A DNA stretch of 64,000 nucleotides, from the NCBI GenBank assembly GCA_012295275.1, contig CM022670.1, forward strand, positions 27,808,881 through 27,872,880, in the 5' to 3' direction. Of the stretch, positions 1-13,100 are shown piece by piece. Source of the stretch: Chrysomallon squamiferum (Eukaryota > Mollusca > Gastropoda > Neomphalida > Peltospiridae). The first letter of the stretch is position 1, and each line of letters opens with the position of its first letter. The notes under the pieces are model-generated. The model ran no database searches. It worked only from the letters and a program-made list of their open reading frames with translations, and had not been told where the DNA came from. A program made the position numbers and the translations under genes.

Positions 1-158
1 TAGACACCTATGGATGTGGCAGTAGCTTTGTTTTTAATCCAGGTGGTTTGAAAAAGCTGGAATATGTTTCCTTAAAGCTGGATACTAACACCAAGGGAGA
101 TTTTGTGGGTCTCTACTAATACTGGCTGGCTGCTTTTTTCCTGTCTTTCCTTCTGCAG
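1..158 (+). other. 3' end of an upstream intron, with branch point and strong acceptor
   Basis: This is noncoding sequence that looks like the end of an intron upstream of the start exon. A textbook branch-point match (TACTAAT, 114-120) lies about 40 nt before a pyrimidine-rich tract (132-154) that ends in CTGCAG at 153-158. The spacing is canonical, so a 5'UTR exon and the main promoter should lie to the left of the window. No coding potential is seen here. The alternative, that transcription starts inside this stretch, has no promoter-like support. Confidence 0.55.
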
Positions 159-329
159 GGCACATTTCAGGGGGGTTCATGATCATAGAGAGGAATTTCT
201 TTTAATGAGGTATTTCCATGTTTTTCAACAGGTAAGAGGTGGAATGTCGTAAATACAGCATTATGAGGCTGTTTTCAAGGAGCCTGCCTGTGCTGTTGGT
301 GGCTCTAGTCAACTTGGCATGGACAGCAG
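159..329 (+). CDS. LAR-type receptor tyrosine phosphatase: start exon (5'UTR and signal peptide; coding 263-329)
   Basis: This exon holds the translation start of the receptor. The ATG at 263 has A at -3 and an in-frame TAA upstream at 233-235. It encodes 22 residues beginning MRLFSRSLPVLL: a basic start, a hydrophobic core and a small-residue end (AWTA), which is a classical secretory signal peptide. The exon ends at 329 before GTAAGA, leaving one base of the next codon (phase 1); the G joins GC of the Ig1 exon to make Gly. Two acceptors are possible: the strong one at 157-158 and a weaker one at 230-231 (TTTTTCAACAG). Family membership comes from the exons spliced to it, because the leader itself is not diagnostic. 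Two upstream ATGs with short reading frames are included only if the strong acceptor is used. Confidence 0.8.
179..252 (+). promoter_or_regulatory. Pair of overlapping upstream ORFs in the 5'UTR
   Basis: An ATG at 179 opens an 8-codon frame that stops with TAA at 203-205. That TAA shares its last A with a second ATG (TAATG, 205-207), which opens a 15-codon frame ending in TAA at 250-252, ten bases before the main ATG. In eukaryotes, uORFs like this usually reduce or condition translation of the main frame. They are in the mRNA only if the exon starts at 159. If the acceptor at 231 is used, most of both is removed. The uORFs are seen directly; their function is inferred. Confidence 0.4.
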
Positions 330-528
330 GTAAGACAACTTTTTTCTTTTATAATTTCTGTAGTTTCTTCCCATCATGTGCAATACTTTTCCACACTGAC
401 AGTCAGGGTGACATTTGTGGCTGACATAATCAGTTATAGAATAAAGCATTGAAAATCAATGGTTTTGTACTGAAAATATGTATTATAATGCTTTTAAATT
501 TAAAATAAATGAATTAATGAATTAATAA

Positions 529-530
<2 letters not shown>

Positions 531-590
<60 letters not shown>
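531..590 (+). repeat. (TAA)20 microsatellite
   Basis: About twenty uninterrupted TAA units near the start of intron 1. Confidence 0.95.
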
Positions 591-595
<5 letters not shown>

Positions 596-1880
596 AATTA
601 AAAATTAATTATCAAACCATCTGTAAACACATTTTTTAAGTAAAATGAAAAATATTTATACAAAAGGATTAAAAGTAGAAATAATTCCAGTATCATCCAC
701 ATAAATGTAGAAGATTGGTTCTGTCTGAAAAGTGAATAAACAGAAGGTCAAAATTATGAATAATTAACTAGGATTATTCAGCATCCCTGTCAGATTTTTT
801 TTTTCTGCAAGTCAAGTAATAAATTAACATATGACTGATATCAGTATTTTAGAAGTCAATCCAGAAATGAAATTTTTCTTGACATTTCTGTGGTTAAAAT
901 AAAACAATAAAAAAAATGTAAAGAACTAGAATTTAAAATTTTGTTTTTGTACAACTAATCTGACAGCAAAAACACCTGACAAAATTTTGACACTAAGCAT
1001 TACTGGACAATTTTTGTGTGTTTGCTATTCATGTGTAAATACACCCAGTATTTAATGTTTGTGTGCACATGTACAAGTGTAAAATTCTGACCGGAACAAA
1101 TTGATGACAAATTCTACTGGTCAGCTGATAACTCATAAAAGTAAATCATACAGTTTACAAGCAGAGATAAAATAAAAGAGAATAGGATACTTTGTAGGTT
1201 GGTATCAAAAAAGTAAAATTCTGAATAACTTGATGGAAAATATATTACTGCATTTTGAATTTTCATGATAAATGCACATAATTGTAAGAAAATGATAAAA
1301 CAGATCATCATGTATGAAACACTGGGGGAAAAAAAGATTAGTTTAATCCAATCAGTATTATTATAGTCAATTATTATTTAGAGAAATAATGTAAGAACAA
1401 TTTTGTTTTAAAAAGCTGTTTGATTCAGTAACAAATAGGAAGAAATTACATAGACAAAGCTTCATGTTGAGACATTTGATGACACATGCTCAACTGTAAT
1501 GGTAATTACATCATGACTTGACCAGCTGCTGGCACTTGTGAAAACAAAATCCATTCCTGAATAAAAATGACATTATCATGGTTACTGTAGGACAGAGCTT
1601 TGCATAATTTCATGTATGAATAGCTTGTGTTTGGCAACACGGCTAAATCCTGTGTCATCAGATGCACAATTATTATAAAGAATTCTAAACAAATTAAAAT
1701 CTAATCTGTGGGCATAGTTTTAGTTAACCATATAATTAATTGATATTGCAGTTGCTGTATAAAATGTTTATGGTTTATAATTCAAATTTTATTGCTGTCT
1801 ATAAGCAAATGATTTGAATTATAAAATCCCCAAAATTTCTTAAAATTATAAAAGTGCCTTTGACAAAATAACTTGATATG

Positions 1881-1901
1881 ATATATATATATATATATAT
1901 A
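1881..1901 (+). repeat. (AT)n microsatellite
   Basis: About ten AT units. Confidence 0.9.
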
Positions 1902-2330
1902 CCTTGTTATTTTGTTAACATTAATGAAAGTAGATAATAAAGGACAAAAGAAAATATAATATGAATAATAAAAAAACTTCTCGTTTTGTTTGTCTGCTGG
2001 CAAATGCTCAAAGAATAATAATTCTTGGTCCTGTTATAAAACTATCACAGATAATGTCAGTCCAAGCCCCCAGATAATAAAATCCAGTAACCCATGGCCA
2101 AATTCCACCAACTTATTTTTAAAAATGTTTTTTTAACTTAACTTCACATTTTTGTATTTTTTCATAAGATATTCTTTTGTAGAGTTAAAGTCAGTGTAGC
2201 ATAAAATTTTTCTCATCAGTTTCATATTCTAAGAAATGTCACAAACAAAATAAAGATAACATTTTAAGATTATAACATGCTGTAGGTTATAGGGTTCTAT
2301 ATTATTGCCTTCTTGGACAGTTACCTATAG

Positions 2331-2352
2331 AAGTGTGTTTGGCAACACACTT
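2331..2352 (+). repeat. Short perfect inverted repeat
   Basis: AAGTGTGTT and AACACACTT form a 9-bp perfect stem with a TGGC loop. The inner 14-mer GTGTTTGGCAACAC also occurs at 1627-1640. Confidence 0.6.
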
Positions 2353-4639
2353 GTATAAATTAATGTGGGAAACATCATCTGGTTATTAATTAATAATAAT
2401 AACATAATTCTTTTAAAATTTTAGTTTCATTTGTATGACAAATAATTTTTTTCAAAATAATAACAAAAAGGGGTAAAAATAAATCAGTCTATAATAATCA
2501 AAAAAAATTAAAAGAACTGCAGATTTTCTTTCTGTATATTACATTTAAATAATAAATAGTGCATATTATTTATTTGGCATTAATAACTTAATTAATCTGT
2601 TAATGTGACACACAAAGAACACATACAATATGATAATTTACAGTACAAAGCAATTTATGGTTAAACTATATAATGAAATAAAGAGCCTGAATTGAATTTT
2701 ATTAATAAACTGAGATATGTTACAGTTAACTAAACCACTTTTTCTGTTCTTTGTTACTAAAATGAGATAAAAGCAATGATCTAATTTATTTTTTCCAGTG
2801 TTCTGAACATTCTAATTAACAAATTATCATCAAATGTAGTGCTCTACTAATATTGGTTGACATCTCCTTTTTCATACATTTTCCTGCAAATTGTATGGAT
2901 ATGCTTCCTCATGACACTCCACAATAACACTTATTTTTATTACATTAAAATATAGTTAACATTAATTTTATCACCTACATTGTGATATTTTTTGTTTATA
3001 TTCTGTTTTATAATGTCTTCTTTATCATTCTTCTCTTCTTTTTCTACTTTTCTTGTTTCTTTTTTTTTGTATGTCTTGATGCTGGAGGCAACTGAAAATA
3101 ACACTTATTTTTCACAGCATCTGATTTTCTTCTTTTGTAACCCCCTTGTTTCCTTGTTAAACACCTCAGTGATAATTACTTTCCAGACTTGGTACATGCA
3201 CAACATTTTTCAAATATAAAAAAAATACACATGCACTTAAATGTCAAGTTTAAAAATAAAGAAAAGATAATATTTTAAATATCTTTGCAAAGTGAAAGGT
3301 TGTATTGTGATTGTACATAATGACACCTTCTTGATAAGATAACGGTCTTTAGGGGACAATTTACAGCTTCAGGTTAAGACTGCTGAAAACTTTTCTAATT
3401 TAAAAATTAAAAAAAGTTGTAAATTTAGAAAACCAAAAAATAAAACGGATTTCTCTGGAAATTCTATTATTATGAATTACCTTATAGAAAAAATTTGACA
3501 CAATTTTTATTTATTTATTGCAAAATATTTGTTTTTGATAGAAATGCTTAAAATAAATTTCTGACACACAATCCTTATGCACAAATAACGTAAAGAAGTG
3601 CACCAAAGCTGGGTACATTCAAAATAGAATCAATCTCTTCTAATTAAATTTCCCATTTCTCTACCTTTCATCCTCAGTTTTTAATTTAATCAAACCATGG
3701 CATGTTTATAATGACCAAAAGATTTTTCTTTATCATGAAAAATTAAAATATCAAAATAATTAATGCATTCTAAAATTGTTCCTTTGCAAGACTAATGTGC
3801 ATTTTCCCCATTCATTTGATGCTGGAATCTGTTTCAATAGAGAAAACATTATTTGGTACACCTCTGTTTGTACAAGTCTTTGGTTCAGACCCTAAATATA
3901 ATGAAGACAGAATTAGACAGTACAGATTCTCTTCAACAAATCAACTCTGATGCCATATTTGGAGTTCGTATGTCATCACCAGTTAGAGCAAGAATTTCAG
4001 TCCATTACATTTTTCATCTTTATCATTATTTTGTTTTACTGGTACTTCAGATTATATATAAATCTTGGTGGCATCATAAATTTATTCACAAAGGATTGAG
4101 AGATGCAATAACATTTATCTGAAATGGTAATGACAAATTATAATTATGTGATCTATTTTTCAGTTGTTGTTTTTTTTCCCTTTGGTTGTCATGGTTATAT
4201 GTATATATATTCAGTAATATTTCATTACTTTAGCTAGTCATCTAGGATTATGCCTGCATTTATCTATTAAAAAGAAGAAAAAAAGTAATATTAAAAATTT
4301 AACAATCTAATTTCAGAATTATCATTAATATGTCTTGAATATATATTTTTTTGTTCTACAAACATTAGAAATTTAAATGCAATAACTTTACTAATGTGCA
4401 TATATATTACGCATTATATAATGCAAAATATGGAACCAATATGCAAGGTTTATTCATTTATTGCAAATCAATAATCCTGTTAATTTTCTTTTTGTTACCA
4501 CCCATAAGTAGAAAACATCTGTTGACTACAAAGAAACATAATTTTCTTTTTATGGAAGTTATGTAGTGAAGGTAATATTCTGTCATGATCTGCTTATCCA
4601 TATCAGAATATAATATATTTGAATATTACATGACTTGCC

Positions 4640-4832
4640 TGTCTGAGGGCTTACCTTCAGACATGCCATACATTACAGTGTGTCAGAAGTTAACACCATT
4701 CTAAGCTTGACTCATCTTTTGCACTGTTCATCCAGCAGACACTTTCCTAACCCAGGACATTTTTATAAATATTTTCTATTCTATGACAGTATAAATAAAG
4801 TACACTTTAAAAAAAAAAAAAAAAAAAAAAAA
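4640..4832 (+). repeat. Possible retroposed mRNA 3' end with poly(A) tail
   Basis: A stretch GC-richer than its surroundings (about 4640-4790) leads to AATAAA at 4794-4799 and, ten bases later, to an uninterrupted run of 24 A (4809-4832). A poly(A) signal 10-30 bases before an A tail is what a reverse-transcribed mRNA or SINE-like copy leaves. I found no clear target-site duplication or coding remnant, and A runs are common here, so this is tentative. Confidence 0.3.
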
Positions 4833-6230
4833 TCACAAAACAAACTGTAATGAACAAATTCACCAGAAACAATTCATTTAAGCCAACAATGTGAAAATAC
4901 CTCCTGTCCAGAATCAATCATCCTTGTCAAGCCTGTTAGGTGGTTTCCAATTCCAGCCAATGACTCAGCACTTTAAATTAAAAAGTAGTGGCATGTGCTT
5001 TACTGTCTATGAAAGTGCATATAAAAAAATAGTTCAAGTTTTGGCAGTCAGTAAGCATAATCATGTGAATTTTCTTTCTCACTCCATGAAATAATCTTCT
5101 GATAGAGGCCATCAGAATAAATTAAGGCTTTTTAATAAACATTAATTTAAAAAAAATATATTTAAAAAGGTTTTATGTAAATACAAATGTTTTCTTTCCA
5201 TTGTCTCCACTTTTCCATAAAAATTGTATCAGATAATAGTCATACAGTACAGCTTTTATATTTCAGTATTTATATTGCAGTTTGATTACATATACACATA
5301 CATATATTCATGAGTGAAAAATTAAAACCACTGTTCCTGAGACAAATTAAAAACGAAAAAAAAAAGTTTTTAAATGGAATATTGTTGTTTTTATGATTTT
5401 TTTTTCCTTCAATAAAAGTAATTTTAAAAGTATTTAGTTATCATGTGCCGCTGCTTAACAACATCTTGCATGATCAGACAAGATTTTCAATTACATTCTT
5501 CACATTCTTTAACTACTTACATTGTATTTCCCATTCTGCATGTTCATATTACACAGTTGGGAACCCCAGAGCACAACTAAAAATCTTTTGAAATAATGTT
5601 CAAGTATTTCTATTACTTGTGTAGAATTCCATGACAGATCTGGCCTACAAGATATTTCAAACATAACATGACTGTCACATAAAAAAAACAAAAAACAACT
5701 GAAAACAAGTTGCAGTGTCATTGCAGACAGACCATGGACAAAGTATGATGGTTTTAGAAAAATGAATGTCAGTACATCCTGGCCAAGTCAGGTGGAAAAG
5801 TGTTGTCACTTCTGTCAGTTTTATGAACCTATGTTTTTGTGTAATTTTGAGAATAGTTTGCATTGATGTATGTCCCAGACACTATTTGTACTGAGGTTAA
5901 TTTGTGGCACAGTATATCACCTGGTGTTTTACTTTTGAGAAGATGTGTGAATAATGAATCTGACAGGTCTCGAGAATTCCCTGCTGCTGTCTTGATTATT
6001 CATTCATGATGAGCCAGCAATTTGCATTCATCTTTTACATAGCAGAGATTGAAATTCAAGAGTTGTCTTCTTTTGTATTTATTTTTTGTCTTATCATTAT
6101 ACCAACAACATCAATGGAAAATTTCTTTATATCTGACATTAATTTTAAAAATCAATGTTTAATATATTTTTTCTTCATATTATTATAATGTGAATTCATT
6201 TGGTAATTGCAAATGATCATGATGATGACA

Positions 6231-6268
6231 TGTGTGTGTGTGTGTGTGTGTTGTTGTGTGTGTGTGTG
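6231..6268 (+). repeat. (GT)n microsatellite, interrupted
   Basis: TG/GT dinucleotides with one TTG interruption near 6251. Confidence 0.9.
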
Positions 6269-7599
6269 ATTAGATCTAAAATTACATGTGATATAAATAA
6301 ATATGAATTTTTTTTTTACATTAATTGTAAGTACACTTGGAAACAAAAGCACAAATTGGGAAGTAAAGGATGTTTGCATGTTAAGAAAAGAAAATCAGTG
6401 GCGTGTTTGATTGTGTGTATGTAATGTCAATGTATAATTGATAAACTTGTACATGTAGTTCAGATACAGGTTTCAGCTTTATTGATCATTGTAAACAAAA
6501 CAGGGAATTCACTGCAAATGCATAAAATACTACACTTATTCTTGATCACTTCATTAATTAATGATGGGCAAATGGGTGAGTCTTGGTCACCTAGTAGACA
6601 TAATTTATTAGGCAAAATTTTGTTCTGTGTCTTTACTAAATATAGAACAAATAGTACTTGGTTTTCAAAATATTGTATGTTTTATGAATAATTATTTATT
6701 TCAGTACTGTTTGTAGATTTGTTACTGAACTGTCATACAAACATATTTCATTAATTAGAAAATAATTAATGCCATTTCATCCCATTTAAAACAAAAATAA
6801 ATAATAATTGTGTATAGTAAAGAGTTAAAAAAAATAATTTAAAAAAATGTTTAAAATAAAAAAATAAAACATCTTTACAAGTTTTACTGACATAACTCTA
6901 AAAGAAGATTAAAAAAAAGTTTGGTTTCTTGCTCAAAAGACATTTAGACAAATAAAATTTTAATCTTTTTTTAAGTGCATTTTAAATTGTTATTTTACCA
7001 TGCATTTAAAAAAAATAAAAAGTTACTCTGTACTGTTCAGTAGAGAAGTTTTTAATGTTCTTTTTTAATTCCCATTTAAAACACTGAAAGGATTTTCTTA
7101 ATATGTGTGAACACAATAGATATAGATTTTCCAAGAGCCTTTAAAAATCTTTTATGACTTCTGGGGACTTTTAATAAAACTGGGCTGAACAAACATTGAT
7201 CGATAACTGGTCAATAAAAAAGCTTTCCTTCTGACCTGCTAATAGGACATTAACTACACAAAATTTGCCTTTATTTCCTGAATGAAATTCACAGATTAAC
7301 TTAAGGAAGATAGCACTATTTCTGAATATTGAAACTTCCAGTTCTTTCAACAGATGGAGCAAGTTGGTTTTAACTGCATAACAATGACGACATTGACATC
7401 CATGCATTAGCTTTATTGACAGTGTTTCTCCATAATTATTAAGACTGTCCAAAGTTTCTCATTTCTGTATCAAGTGTGCATATTGTTCTATCAGAGTGCA
7501 CTGTGTATATGTATATGTGACCTAAAAAAGCAGTGTATAAATAAACACTAATCTGCTTATGTGTCTAGTGCTTGTTTCCAGTTGGTGTGACTGGATTAT

Positions 7600-7900
7600 C
7601 TAATCAGCTATGACTTCACTGATTACACATGGCTTTGTTTAGAACTGTTTTAATAATTATAAACATCATATGGCTTTGCTTAGCATTTTGTTTCAGTGAT
7701 TACAAATCTAAAATTACCATTTTTAACATGATTCAATCATTACAATCACAAAATTTCCAGTATTTTGCTTTACCATATACAACCAAGGGTTAAAAGTTAT
7801 TATTTTAAAACCAGATTTTTCACTGATTATAAACAAGGTCTAAAAGTTATATTGTTAAAATTATTTTCTCTGATTATAAATAGCTTTAAAAGTTGACCAG
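7600..7900 (+). repeat. Degenerate tandem, satellite-like region
   Basis: Related phrases recur at roughly 40-50 base spacing: ATGGCTTTGTTTAG (about 7629) and ATGGCTTTGCTTAG (about 7671); then AAGGGTTAAAAGTTAT, AAGGTCTAAAAGTTAT and AGCTTTAAAAGTTGA (about 7785-7896), the latter two each preceded by CTGATTATAAA. They look like an old, diverged tandem array, not independent sequence. Confidence 0.5.
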
Positions 7901-8040
7901 TTTACAGAATACAAACAAAATGTTTTTAGCTTTAACATTATGTTTCATAGGAATCATTTACTTGGTTCTTTGTGAAGCATTGATCCTATTACCTACATGC
8001 ACCAAGCCTGCACCCAAACCACTGAAATATCAGCTGTTTT

Positions 8041-8062
8041 TATATATATATATATATATATA
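8041..8062 (+). repeat. (TA)11 microsatellite
   Basis: Uninterrupted TA units. Confidence 0.9.
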
Positions 8063-9471
8063 ATTACTAACAGCTTATTTTTTCATTTACTGGTACATTT
8101 TGCTTCAACAAAGAGAGAGCTAGATTTCTACATTTCAAAAGTACTTGCTGACTTTTACTAGGAGACCCTTTTAAAAAACCAAAATAAGTGTAAAACAGAT
8201 TATAAATTATTATATAATATTTCCAAAATAATTTAAGGAAAAAAAAAAAATTTTTCTTTACATAACTTGAATGTTTCCTTTAATATATTTACACCCCCAC
8301 CTGCCTGTCAAAACCTAAAAAGCAAGCAAAACCAAAAAATAATACAAAACAAAACAGAGTGACAAAAATGTATATGCAAATGGGAAGGAGTGATAGAATT
8401 CAAAGCACACATTTTAAGTACCTGTAACTTATTATTAAAATTTAAATTATTTTATATTCTTTTGTTTTACTTTGGGTTCTAGTGGATACAGAAAACCTAG
8501 TACAGTCCATTTAAGAAATTAATGAAATCAATGACAAACATTTTAGAAATATCAAGTGGAAATGTGTTATTAATGTCCTACACTGGGTAAAAGTGAAACA
8601 TAATGCTGATTTGCAGTTGAAGTAGTGAACTGCAGTTTTATAGATTTTAACTTCTGTTTGGTGTGTTCTCTTTTGTAATCAGGAAAAAATAAATAAAAAT
8701 CAGTGAAAGAAAATCATGCAATTTGTAAAAATCAGTTTGATGCATGCATTCATAATTTACCACTACAGTGCCTTTGTTTTTAATCTGAGTAATAATTTTA
8801 ATGTAAAGGAAAATGAAAGATACAGCATGAAAGCTTTTCAAAATTCTGATCCAAAACATTATGGTGTACCTGTTCCTAATTTTAGAATAACATAATTTAT
8901 TATAATATGGACTTTTAATGACTTTTCATTTTCAAAATCGTTTGGACATTGTTTAGAAAGCTAGTTTATGATTTTTTCACTGTTGATGTTAGGGGCAATC
9001 AAAACAAATACAATACACATACAAATTTAGTTTCACAGGGATCTTAAAATGAAAAAAATATATAAAATTAAAATAATAAAAAGAAGAAATTTATAACAAC
9101 TGAATACAAATGAGATTAATTAAGCTGTAGAATTTTGAAGGTGAATATGTTGACAGATAATCACTGAAAACTTACAGAATATCTTGCATGATGGTCATTA
9201 CAGATTTAAGAACAATATGCTTATTCCATTAACCTCTGTGATATTTTGAATTTAGAATATTTTTCATTTTTGTGTTTAACTTTACAACTATGATAGTGAT
9301 GAAACAGCTTTGACACTAATATGAGATTATGATCACACAGTTAGAAACCTATCATTAAGAGTATTTTAGACTGGGTTAATATTCCTTTCAGTTTCACATT
9401 ACATTTTTTACTAATATTTTCATAATACAGACTTCTGTCATTTCAGTCAATAAATAGCTGAAGTTGATTAT

Positions 9472-9499
9472 GAATAATAATAATAATAATAATAATAAA
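9472..9499 (+). repeat. (AAT)n microsatellite
   Basis: About nine AAT units. Confidence 0.9.
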
Positions 9500-9718
9500 G
9501 CAAAGCATAAATATATATATAATTTTTGTTTGAATCTAAATATTTGAAACTGTTTATTAACTCTTTTTTTAAAAATCCATTACTATATTGCATCTTCAAA
9601 TAATATCTGTTCCAAATTATAGTATTTATTGTACATCACCATATTATATTTTTATTTTAATTCTTGGAGATATATAATTATTTTATATTAATGTAGAAAT
9701 AACCAAATTATTATTATT

Positions 9719-9739
9719 ATTGAAATGAAATGAAATGAA
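9719..9739 (+). repeat. (GAAAT)n short tandem repeat
   Basis: Four TGAAA-type pentamers in tandem. Confidence 0.85.
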
Positions 9740-10111
9740 AGATGAAACTTAAATGAGTTCCACTTAATATAATTATTTAAAAGAAAGAAAACAGATCCTT
9801 GAAACAGGTGTGTCTATTTTTAAAATTATAATGTATTGTTAGGCAGAGAAAACTGACATTATACCTAAATTAACTGTTATGAGATATAACACTGCCTAGC
9901 ACAGAGACATAATCAGCCTGAATTAATACATAATAAATAGGTGAAGTCCAGTCAGAAGGTCAAAATGACCTCTGTTAATGTTATGTAATAATTTAGGAGT
10001 AATTCTTTATATTTTAAAATATTTATTATGTATATCCATTTTATGTTATATATTAAGTAGACTGTAAAATTTAAAAGTAAGTATATATAATATACCAAAT
10101 ACAAACTGGGA

Positions 10112-10114
<3 letters not shown>

Positions 10115-10148
<34 letters not shown>
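10115..10148 (+). repeat. (AT)17 microsatellite
   Basis: Uninterrupted AT units. Confidence 0.93.
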
Positions 10149-10151
<3 letters not shown>

Positions 10152-13100
10152 ACAGCTGTTTTTACATATTCATTTTGAACTTTCGTTAAAAAAGTTTTAA
10201 AATAGGTACCTTTGTTTTAGGACTATGGCTGATGATTACTTAGAATAGATCATAAAATTATTTAAATATGAATGCTTTATATCAAAAGTTTGAAAATTTC
10301 CTAATTTACTCATAGATTTTTTTCCCTCCATAACAAGATATCACTGATTTAAATCATGAAAATAAAGATAAGTGATAAATTTAACCATGATGGCTAATGA
10401 ATTTGGCTATCTTGCACTTTTGCAAGTAGATTATTGACTGTTGGTCTTTCATTGATCATTACTGGATAATTAAAAAGGATGGGCTTTTCAACATTCACCC
10501 TTTGCTCTGACCACTAACTGAGATGACCTGCTGTTTAAGCAGATAACAAGTTTGGTCACAAGTTCATTGATATCAAAGTTCCATTCATATGCAAAATACA
10601 GCAGCCCAGAGTTCATTGTCACAATAATAATATTGCTGATGTCAGGATCTTGTGCACAATGGGTGACATCTCCATACAATATGTTAGTATGGTCAAGCAA
10701 TTTGTTATTTATACAAAAGACAAGAGAATAATTTTAACTAGAAAAATCTCTGTCTAGCTTTTCATTGAAAAATATTGTCACATGAAGATCCAAGGCCAGT
10801 ATCCTGAGTTCTGCAACTCTTGCTTGCAGTTATTTTGTATTCTGTATATTGATTTGTTCAGCACCTCATTTGATGGCACTGCAAATCGATCATGGTCCAC
10901 TTTAGTTGCATTTTTTTTCCCCTACCCTTCTTGGTTTTTAAAAAGATTTTCTCTCTTTTAGGATAAGTGGATTTATCATTCAGTTTTGTATCCTTTTGCT
11001 TTTTCACATTAAAAAACAAAACAAAAAAGTGCTGTTTATATTTAATAAAATTCTATCTGTTTATAAATATATGATCCTGATTTTAAGATGAGAATTAGTT
11101 TTGTTAAAATGTCTTTTTAAAAAAAGTGTTTTATTTGAAATTTTTTGCTTTGAGTATTCATTTAATTATGGTAGTTACTTTCTGTTAAGTAAAATATTAA
11201 CTAATACTGATAACTTTAATATGTGGAAAATTTCATAAATCTTAATATAGAAGAAAGGCAATTAAAATGTTGTAGTAAAGATCACACCAGTTATGAATAA
11301 CCTACAGTTTCCACAGACCATTTTCCTAATGAAAATTAGGTAACAGAATCCAGTCTAATGATATTTAAACACCGATAGTTTACATAGTCATTATACAAAC
11401 AGTTTGCTACATAATAGGTAATCATTTTAATGACACTCCAGGTGGTACATACTGTGGAATATTACTGTGTTCTTCTCCACTGTTACTTGATTAGGTGGTG
11501 CAGTAATACTGACCAGCACACACCGGTCATTATTCTGTCAGTTTCAGTCAGGCATTACCAAGACTTAAGAGTTTGGTTTGATCTATAAACTGATCAAGGT
11601 TTAGAATCAACATATTGAATACTCTAATATATACCTCAGACTGTTACTCTAAGATTTATTATTGATACAGATTTGCAGCAGATAAATATCTGGCTATTGC
11701 TGGCACAAACTGATAAATATATATATATATATTTTTTTTTTTAACCAAATAACCAGTGATGTTTTCTCATACATAAATACTTAACTGTCCAGTTTAATAA
11801 TAATATTAGTGATGATAACAGACAATGTAAATGTTTTTTCTTCTTCAGACATTTAAAAAAAAAATGTTTTCATTTTCTCCTTTAACATTTAATTTGCATT
11901 TTTTATTATTTTTTTTGTAAGGAAAGAATGACTGATAAAATTTAATGTTTCTTATACCGAAAATACAGTTAATGCACATGCCATGCCTATTTCTGTTTCT
12001 CTATAACTTATCAGAATTGCAAGCCACCAATTAATTTGCTTACTTCATTGTATGTCAAAAGATCATGATCTGACCATTTATTTAAATACCATCAACAATA
12101 GCCCTGCACTTCCATTGTTGTCTGACAGAGCTGCATGATTACTAAGCTATATATATGTGCATTTACATGTTGTTTTTTACATATAGTAACAGAAATTTTC
12201 CTCAATGCAGACTGTTTGACATGACTGCATGCTTAATCCTTGAGGCTCTCAGTGTAAAGATTAATTCCTGGGGGAGTTCCTTTTGTCTGAAACCTGTTTA
12301 CAATGACTGTGACAGATTTAGCAAACTGTCCATCTGTCACCTCTCCCTCAGGGTTAATTGGTGCTTTGATTAATGTAACACATAACGTCTGAAAAAGGTT
12401 AGCTGAGTGTAGAGCAGGAAAAAAAAATCAAAATTTAAAACTCAATAAATTCAACCAGTATTCTATATCTGACATATCAGATGTCAAGTTTTATGCTTTA
12501 TCATTAATGAGAATATGTAGGTTTGTGTGCACATGCATGCCTGTATGTATGTGACATATTACTTTTTGGTAATTGATGAACAACCTCAAGAATGACTTGA
12601 AGCAGCTTCCTCTCTCATGTTTTTATTGTTATTATACCAGAGAATTTATGATTGACACCTAACAGCCATTAATACTAAAATATGAGTACATTCCAGGTCC
12701 GAATAAAGTGTCATCTCGTACAAAATCACTAATTTTGAACTGAGTTCATTTTGTAATGTTCTCTTTTATTGTGAATAGAGTTTTTTGTTTTGTTTTTTAT
12801 TTGTTTACAAAAAGAAGTTAAATAAGAATTTAAAAAAAAGCTAAATGTTCTGAAATAAATGATGTAAAAAACTGCTTGCATTTTTTAAATACAATGCACC
12901 ATTGTATTAATAGTTGAAATCAAGCCTTTTACAATTACAAACTGAAATAACATTTCGTAAAAAGATTATATAATCTGTTTAATGTTAAGAATTAGAACAT
13001 TTGTATTCATAAATTTAAAAAAATGTAAATTACAGGTTTTTTGGGTGTTTTTTTTTAAGGTTATTGTTGTTATTAATATTTTAACTTCAAGATACAATAT

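Noticed and set aside
7171-7452. 93-codon minus-strand ORF with CQCRHC motif
   Set aside because: No recognisable domain and no supporting signals; one of many similar chance ORFs.
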